Assembly (NCBI GenBank): GCA_905203045.1
Contig: CAJKUH010000008.1
Coordinates: 15,166 to 79,165 of the forward strand
Direction: 5' to 3'
Length of the DNA stretch: 64,000 nucleotides
Source: an uncultured Eggerthella sp.
GTDB taxonomy: Bacteria; Actinomycetota; Coriobacteriia; Coriobacteriales; Eggerthellaceae
Part shown: piece after piece, positions 59,268 through 64,000 of the stretch
How the letters are laid out: every line of letters begins with the position of its first letter
How positions within the stretch are numbered: position 1 is the stretch's first letter
The notes under the pieces: generated by a model
Database searches by the model: none
Seen by the model: the letters and a program-made list of their open reading frames with translations, nothing else
What the model was told of the DNA's origin: nothing
Made by a program: the position numbers and the translations under genes

Positions 59268-60191
59268 TTAGAAGCGAGTAATCCAGTCTTCGTACTCAGG
59301 AACCTTGCCGTAGGCAACATCGAAGTAGCGCTTCTGAAGCTGCTCGGTGATGGGGCCCATAGGACCGATTTCGCGGTCATCTACGCTGCGGACAGGCGTG
59401 AGCTCGGCAGCGGAACCGCACATGAACATCTCGTCAGCGATGTACAGGTCAGAACGGGTAAGGGATTCTTCGATTGCGGGAATGTCCATATCGCAGGCAA
59501 TGTGCAGAACGGTGTCACGCGTGATGCCTTCGAGCAGGCCATCGGACAACGGAGGCGTGGAAAGGATGCCGTTGCGAACGGTGAACAGGTTTTCACCCGT
59601 GCCTTCGCATACGTAGCCCTGCTCGTTGAGCATAACGGCCTCGGCATAGCCGTGCTTCTTAGCCTCGAGCTTTGCCAGGATGGAGTTCATGTAGGAAGCG
59701 GAAGACTTCACAGCAGGCGGAATTGCGTTGAAGGAACGCTGGCGCCAGGAAGAAACGCCTACAGGAATGCCATTCTTCAGAGCATCTTCGCCCATGTAGG
59801 CGCCCCAAGGCCAAACTGCGATGATAACGTCAACCGGAGCACCCGTGGGATCTACGCCCATCTGGCCGTAGCCGTAGTATGCCAACGGACGGATGTAGCA
59901 GGACTTCAGACCGTTCTTCTTGATGAGCTCAACGGTTGCTTCGCACAGCTCGTCTACGCTGTAGGGAAGGTCCATCATAGCGATCTTTGCGCTGCGATGC
60001 AGACGCTCCATGTGGTCGTGAAGACGGAAGATAACCGCTTCGTCGGTTTCTTCGTTGTGGTAGCAACGGATGCCCTCGAACACGCCAGAGCCGTAATGAA
60101 GGGCATGGGTCAGGACGTGCGTCGTTGCCTGTTCCCACGGTACCATTTCGCCATTCTTCCAGATGTAATCCACGGGATGCACGTCTGCCAT
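59268..60191 (-). CDS. ilvE: Branched-chain amino-acid aminotransferase
   Basis: IlvE moves the amino group between glutamate and branched-chain 2-oxo acids, using PLP (fold type IV). This protein of about 307 residues has the start IWKNGEMVPWEQATTHVLTH, GVFEGIRCY, the PLP lysine in VKSSASYMNSILAK, the EAVMLNEQGYVCEGTGENLF loop and a C-terminal ITEQLQKRYFDVAYGK. Length is normal. AAAGGAA precedes the ATG at 60191. No other branched-chain genes are nearby. Two palindromes lie upstream at 60227-60250 and 60278-60299. Confidence 0.95.
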   Translation of the reverse strand: MADVHPVDYIWKNGEMVPWEQATTHVLTHALHYGSGVFEGIRCYHNEETDEAVIFRLHDHMERLHRSAKIAMMDLPYSVDELCEATVELIKKNGLKSCYIRPLAYYGYGQMGVDPTGAPVDVIIAVWPWGAYMGEDALKNGIPVGVSSWRQRSFNAIPPAVKSSASYMNSILAKLEAKKHGYAEAVMLNEQGYVCEGTGENLFTVRNGILSTPPLSDGLLEGITRDTVLHIACDMDIPAIEESLTRSDLYIADEMFMCGSAAELTPVRSVDDREIGPMGPITEQLQKRYFDVAYGKVPEYEDWITRF

Positions 60192-60226
60192 TGATGTTCC
60201 TTTCACGCTTCTGCTTCGCCCAGGCT

Positions 60227-60299
60227 TAAAGCACGCATGCGAGCATGCTTTGCCGGGAACTTTTTCGGTTCCTTATTCTACTCCAACCAAGTGGAGTAG
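60227..60299. promoter_or_regulatory. Palindromes upstream of ilvE
   Basis: CTACTCCA and TGGAGTAG are a perfect 8-bp inverted repeat (60278-60299) about 90 bases before the gene, and AAAGCACGCATGC / GCATGCTTT forms another (60227-60250). They may bind a regulator such as an Lrp- or LysR-type protein. I see no T-box leader. Confidence 0.5.
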
Positions 60300-60391
60300 C
60301 ACAGTTCAGCACAAAAAGGCAGCAATTGGGGTATTTCTCTCCGTGAAAGGCGAAAAACGGTCATTGCGGCCAAGGTCAACGGAGCCGCCCG

Positions 60392-61303
60392 CTATGCGCG
60401 CCCCTCGAAAACCCGCGCGTTTTCCAGACCGATGTCGATGAAGCGCTTCAGCGCTCCCCACACGTATGACGTTTTGGCGTAAGCGAAACTGATTTGGTAG
60501 GCGGCATCGCTGGAAAAGCGGTACTCCTGCACCCTTGCCCGTTCTTCGGCAGAGAGCATGGCCTTCACCTGCACCGATGGGCAAAAGCACACACCAACGC
60601 CCCGCGCACAGAGCGATAGCATGGTGCTGGCGTTGTCGGTTACCACCGCTTCGCGAGGCTTGAAACCCGCCTGCTTGATGAGCACGCGCGAAATACGCCC
60701 TGCGATGTCGTTCGGCTTGCACAGCACAAACGGCGCGTCGGCAAGCTGCGGCAGCACCTGTTCGCCTGAAAGCGCTGGGTCGAGCCCCATCTGCTTCGGC
60801 GCCAGCATCACCACTTCCTCGGAATAGAAAGACACCAGGTTGAACTCACGGAAATCATCGGTAGCACGCCCCACGAACAAGTCGACGGCTCCTTCACGAA
60901 GCATGGCAACAAGCTCTTCGTTCGATTTCTCGAACAGCTCTATATCGATACCGGGACATTCCTTTCTGAACGCTTCGACGATACGCGGCATGGTCAAATA
61001 CCCTCGGGTATGCGCCACTCCCACGCGTATACGCCCGCGTTGGTTTTCGGTAATATCGGCGAACTCGGTTTTAAGCGCATGCAGTTCTTCGTTGAAGCCT
61101 TTCGCGTAACGCAAGAACGACTCGCCCGCATAGGTAAGCTCCAAGGGGTTTTTGCGAACCAGCAGCTTGCAACCCAATTCCTTTTCGATGGCAGCAATAT
61201 GGGCGCTGAGCGTTTGCTGGGTGATGTGCAGCTCGGCTGCGGCGTGCGTGATGTTGCGATGCTTTGCCACTACCGCAAGGTATTCCATGGAAAGGAAGTT
61301 CAT
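60392..61303 (-). CDS. LysR family regulator
   Basis: This 303-residue LysR-type regulator has the N-terminal winged helix (SMEYLAVVAKHRNITHAAAELHITQQTLSAHIAAIEKELGC, described here only by its ends: residues ~5-45) and a C-terminal two-lobed effector domain. GGAG precedes the ATG. It is divergent from the NhaC gene, with 112 bases between them, the classic LysR-target arrangement, so it probably controls that antiporter. Confidence 0.92.
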   Translation of the reverse strand: MNFLSMEYLAVVAKHRNITHAAAELHITQQTLSAHIAAIEKELGCKLLVRKNPLELTYAGESFLRYAKGFNEELHALKTEFADITENQRGRIRVGVAHTRGYLTMPRIVEAFRKECPGIDIELFEKSNEELVAMLREGAVDLFVGRATDDFREFNLVSFYSEEVVMLAPKQMGLDPALSGEQVLPQLADAPFVLCKPNDIAGRISRVLIKQAGFKPREAVVTDNASTMLSLCARGVGVCFCPSVQVKAMLSAEERARVQEYRFSSDAAYQISFAYAKTSYVWGALKRFIDIGLENARVFEGRA

Positions 61304-61330
61304 GGTTCTCCAAGCACAGTAAATTATCTG

Positions 61331-61356
61331 TTCTATTTACCGAATATAACAGTTTT
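61331..61356. promoter_or_regulatory. Candidate LysR site between the regulator and nhaC
   Basis: CTGTT...AACAG is a 5-bp inverted repeat enclosing an AT-rich centre of about 15 bases. A second short palindrome (CGGTATAACCG) follows near 61375. LysR proteins often bind T-N11-A sites of this kind. Confidence 0.4.
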
Positions 61357-61415
61357 ACCTCTGTATTGCCCCACGGTATAACCGAAGTACTGAAACGCCA
61401 GCCGAAAGGAATACC

Positions 61416-62777
61416 GTGGCAGAAACCCTAACCATTGCCTTGTTTTGCCTTGCCCTTGTTACCTGCGGGGTACTGGGGCAGCCCGTCCTATACGGACTGG
61501 CGGTTGGCCTTGTGATCTTTTGCGCCTATGCCTTATGGAAGGTACGCGCACTGCGCCCCCTTGGGCGCATGATCTTGGACGGCGTCCTCACCGCAAAGGG
61601 CGTGCTGATCATGTTCGTTTTCATCGGCATGCTCACCGGGCTTTGGCGCGCCAGCGGAACCATTGCCGCCCTGGTGACGTTTGCCGCAAGCTTCTTCACC
61701 CCCATAACGCTGATAGCGTTGGCCTTCGTAAGCTGCAGTGCCGTTTCGTTCCTTATCGGCACATCGTTCGGCACAGCGGCCACCATGGGCGTGGTGTGTG
61801 CCACTATCGGGCAATCCGCCGGCGTAGACCCCTTGGTACTGGGCGGCGCCATTCTTTCAGGATGCTACTTCGGCGACCGATGCTCGCCGGTTTCCAGCAG
61901 CGCCTATCTGGTGGCCGAGCTTTCGGGCACCACCGTGCGCCAGAACATCCCGCGCATGCTGAAAAGTGCACTGGTTCCCCTGGCGCTTTCGCTTGCCGCC
62001 TACTTTGCGCTGGGCATAGCGCTCGACCCTGGAACCGAGATTTCCGCCGCCGGAAACGAAATAGCGCAAGGCTTCGACCTTCATCCCGCCGTGTACCTGC
62101 CCGCCCTTGCCGTTTTGGCGCTGCCCCTCATATGCCGCAACGCCCGCCTTACCCTTTTCATAAGCAGCGCAATCGCCTTCGCCCTGTGCCTTCTTGCGCA
62201 AAACGAAGAGCCGCTTTCCGTGGTGCAAACGGTGGTTTTGGGCTTTGCCGCAGAAGGGAAAAGCGCCCTGGTGCAAGGCGGCGGGATTGCAAGCATGGCC
62301 TACCCTGCTGCCGTGGTATGCCTTTCTTCGGCCTATGCAGGAATTTTCCAAGCCACGGGGCTTTTGAGGGGAATGCAGCAGCATCTTCAAAAGCTGGGCG
62401 AGCGCATCACGAAATTCGGCGCATGCCTGGTAACCGCCCTTGCCACTTCGTGCGTTGCATGCAATCAGACGCTTTCCATCATGCTTACCAACCAGCTGTA
62501 CGGACCTCTGCAACGCAACAACAAAACGCTTGCCCTCGAACTGGAAGATTCGGCTGTGCTTATTGCCGCCGCCATCCCCTGGTCCATCGCATCGCTGGTA
62601 GTGCTGCAGGTTTCGGGCAATGCGCCAACGGCGAGCATCGCCTGCGCCTTCTTCCTGTTCCTGGTGCCGCTGTGGCACCTGTCAACGGAGCTCTTTGCCT
62701 CATGGCGCTCCCGTCGCAACGCAAAAGCCGCCGAAAACCAAGTAGGGGCAGAACGCCGCAGCGTCCTGCCCCTGTAA
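61416..62777 (+). CDS. Na+/H+ antiporter NhaC family
   Basis: This 453-residue membrane protein has about 11 predicted helices and belongs to the NhaC/arginine-ornithine-like family. ISCAVSFLIGTSFGTAATMGVV-like and SGCYFGDRCSPVSSSAYLVAE-like motifs (described here only in part: GTSFGTAATMG, GDRCSPVSS) are clear NhaC signatures. The start is GTG with AAAGGAA. It diverges from a LysR gene that likely controls it. Members exchange sodium for protons or, in some cases, carry organic acids; substrate is uncertain. Confidence 0.88.
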   Translation: MAETLTIALFCLALVTCGVLGQPVLYGLAVGLVIFCAYALWKVRALRPLGRMILDGVLTAKGVLIMFVFIGMLTGLWRASGTIAALVTFAASFFTPITLIALAFVSCSAVSFLIGTSFGTAATMGVVCATIGQSAGVDPLVLGGAILSGCYFGDRCSPVSSSAYLVAELSGTTVRQNIPRMLKSALVPLALSLAAYFALGIALDPGTEISAAGNEIAQGFDLHPAVYLPALAVLALPLICRNARLTLFISSAIAFALCLLAQNEEPLSVVQTVVLGFAAEGKSALVQGGGIASMAYPAAVVCLSSAYAGIFQATGLLRGMQQHLQKLGERITKFGACLVTALATSCVACNQTLSIMLTNQLYGPLQRNNKTLALELEDSAVLIAAAIPWSIASLVVLQVSGNAPTASIACAFFLFLVPLWHLSTELFASWRSRRNAKAAENQVGAERRSVLPL

Positions 62778-62831
62778 TCGGGCCTCCATGGAAGGTTCGG
62801 CCATATGGCTTGCCCCGTTAGTCATTGGATA

Positions 62832-63695
62832 CTACGAAACGCTTGCCTTTTCCGCTTCTTCGCGCACTGCCGCAGCGTCGGAAATAGCACGCTGAACAGC
62901 TGCTTCAGTAACCGTTTTCGTGCTGGTGCTTACCGCATCGCCTTCGTGCTTATGGGAAACGCCCGCCGCACCGGCAACCGCCTTTTCCTGCTCTTCAATT
63001 TGCGCACGGCGCCTGCTTGCCGCCTCTTCCACATCGGAGGTCTGCACAGCGTGCATCAGAATCTGCATGCGGCGCTCCACGTCCTGGATGATGTCGGAGC
63101 AGTCTTTCAGCTCGTCGAACATATCGATGCCTTCTACCTTGGCATCCTGCTTGTACTTCAAAGTGTGCTCAAGTGACGCCCAGAAATCCATGGCGATGGT
63201 ACGCAGCTGGATTTCCACCGGCACATACTGCTTGCGGTCAAGGAAGTACACGGGCACTTTCACGATGATATGCAAGCTGCGATACCCGTTGGGCTTCGGG
63301 TGGGTGATGTAGTCCTTCACCTTCACAATCTGCAGGTCGTCCTGTAGGGAAAGTACCTTGACCAGGGCGCTTACATCGTCGATGTACGAAACGATCACAC
63401 GCATGCCCGCAATGTCCAGGATGTTTTCTTCCATAGACTTCAGCGTTACCGGCACGCCGTAACGGTACAGCTTGTCGTACACGCTTTTCGGCGCCTTGAT
63501 GCGCGATTCGATATGGTGAATGGGATTGCGGCTAAGGCGGTATTCCAGATCGGCGTCGAGGATTTCGAAACGCGTCTGCATTTCCTTTATTGCCGCTTCG
63601 TATTTTTTGAACAGCGGTTTACTTGCCACTTCGAACAGTTGGTATTGTTCCGTTGCCTTGGCTAACTGCTTGCCAGGCGTTTTTTCGCTTGCCAT
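62832..63695 (-). CDS. Small alarmone (p)ppGpp synthetase
   Basis: This protein of about 287 residues has the RelA/SpoT synthetase fold only, without hydrolase or ACT domains, like RelQ/RelP. The conserved RIKAPKSVYDKL, DIAGMRVIVSY, HPKPNGYRSLHIIVKVPV and EIQLRTIAMDFWASLEH stretches mark the GTP- and ATP-handling parts. A C-terminal Ala/Glu-rich tail of about 60 residues makes it longer than typical RelQ. The ATG at 63695 has GAGGGG before it; in-frame ATGs at 63740 and 63776 are possible but lack a clear site. Confidence 0.9.
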   Translation of the reverse strand: MASEKTPGKQLAKATEQYQLFEVASKPLFKKYEAAIKEMQTRFEILDADLEYRLSRNPIHHIESRIKAPKSVYDKLYRYGVPVTLKSMEENILDIAGMRVIVSYIDDVSALVKVLSLQDDLQIVKVKDYITHPKPNGYRSLHIIVKVPVYFLDRKQYVPVEIQLRTIAMDFWASLEHTLKYKQDAKVEGIDMFDELKDCSDIIQDVERRMQILMHAVQTSDVEEAASRRRAQIEEQEKAVAGAAGVSHKHEGDAVSTSTKTVTEAAVQRAISDAAAVREEAEKASVS

Positions 63696-63867
63696 GCTTT
63701 TATTAAGCCCCTCGTGGTTGGGAACGTGATTCGCCTTCATCTTAGCCGCCCTATGCACCACCAAGCGACTTTTCATGAAAGATACTACCCACTTGTTGAT
63801 TATTGGGAAATATCATTGCGGATCGGTAACGTTCTTGAAGGGTTGCTGGGGGCGTGCCCTGCGAACA

Positions 63868-63893
63868 AAAAAAACGCCCGTGAGGGCGTTAAC
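63868..63893 (-). terminator. Terminator of a leftward gene beyond the window
   Basis: On the minus strand AACGCCC and GGGCGTT pair around TCAC and are followed by TTTTTTTG. It points left, so it belongs to a gene to the right of the window. Confidence 0.8.
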
Positions 63894-63916
63894 AAGGTCC
63901 AGGCATGCGCCAGTAA

Positions 63917-64000
63917 GTCAGCGAGCGGGATTCTGACGAGTGCAGGGGAAGTGAAAAGCCCGGGGCATTGGCCTTCGTGCCATGCCCCGGGCTTTGAGGT
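63917..64000 (+). repeat. Structured element B, copy B6 cut by the window end
   Basis: CAGCGAGCG, GGATTCTGACGAGTGCAGG, GAAGTGAAAAGCCC and a large inner hairpin (AAGCCCGGGGCAT...ATGCCCCGGGCTT) match the start of the elements at 34483 and 53836. It is cut off before its 3' half. Following the pattern of the other copies, a minus-strand gene should end just beyond the window. Confidence 0.65.

Overview
The window looks like part of a Coriobacteriia chromosome (Actinomycetota), most likely Eggerthellaceae-like. GC content is moderately high. The actinobacterial cluster fhaA-fhaB-pstP-rodA-pbpA-pknB is present, with rodA and pbpA fused into one gene. The heat-shock operator in front of clpC is a CIRCE box, and all three MEP-pathway genes ispD, ispE and ispF are here. 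No species can be named from the sequence alone. There is no prophage, CRISPR array or complete insertion sequence. Most of the window is housekeeping DNA, and the unusual material lies between the genes.

Layout. 1-2.3 kb: a PilZ protein and a membrane-anchored protein, plus an unlisted 37-residue small protein. 2.8-10.4 kb: the FHA / PP2C phosphatase / SEDS-PBP fusion / PASTA-kinase operon controlling wall growth, followed by tRNA-Arg. 10.7-14.9 kb: an inverted-repeat element, an FMN riboswitch, a frameshifted riboflavin S-component gene, the ECF module (ecfA1-ecfA2-ecfT) and a flavin-type oxidase-fold protein. 15.2-23.6 kb: a shikimate-kinase-like gene, a DMT exporter, DUF2207 and LemA proteins, ispE-tadA, two tRNA-Ser genes and aroE. 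23.8-28.5 kb: an ABC-F ATPase, ferrochelatase, a universal stress protein and a TetR regulator. 28.7-37.3 kb: the clpC-ispD-ispF-cysS operon, greA-lysS, tatA and tRNA-Pro. 37.4-42.6 kb: two tandem NlpC/P60 wall hydrolases, NhaA and the hibernation factor HPF. 42.6-48.8 kb: an amino-acid ABC transporter operon with a gamma-carbonic anhydrase, a GNAT, an MFS pump and VanZ. 48.8-49.6 kb: an AT-rich gene-poor island. 49.6-57.5 kb: a CpsB-type phosphatase with a long acidic tail, then metY, metA, hom, lysA and rlmH. 57.9-63.7 kb: an orphan solute-binding lipoprotein, a YerC/TrpR-family regulator, ilvE, a LysR-NhaC divergent pair and a small alarmone synthetase.

How the parts fit. hom, metA (acetyl type, Glu111) and metY form a homoserine to O-acetylhomoserine to homocysteine route, with lysA beside it for the lysine and diaminopimelate branch. 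The RodA-PbpA fusion, PknB, PstP and FHA proteins together form a phosphorylation-controlled elongation machine.

The most novel material is a set of repeat families in the intergenic DNA. (B) is a ~160-bp structured element with five recognisable copies plus one cut by the window edge. Its stems covary between copies, and its 3' hairpin lies just beyond the 3' end of a gene, antisense to that gene, in every copy that can be assessed. (A) consists of two 250-340 bp inverted-repeat elements that share a core but have locus-specific arms; in one the arms duplicate a promoter in mirror image. (E) is a ~75-bp hairpin element with compensatory changes. (P) consists of self-complementary palindromes centred on GGGGACTGTCCCC. 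(C/D) consists of clusters of a 26-30 bp iterated motif. All coordinates and alignments were read by eye.
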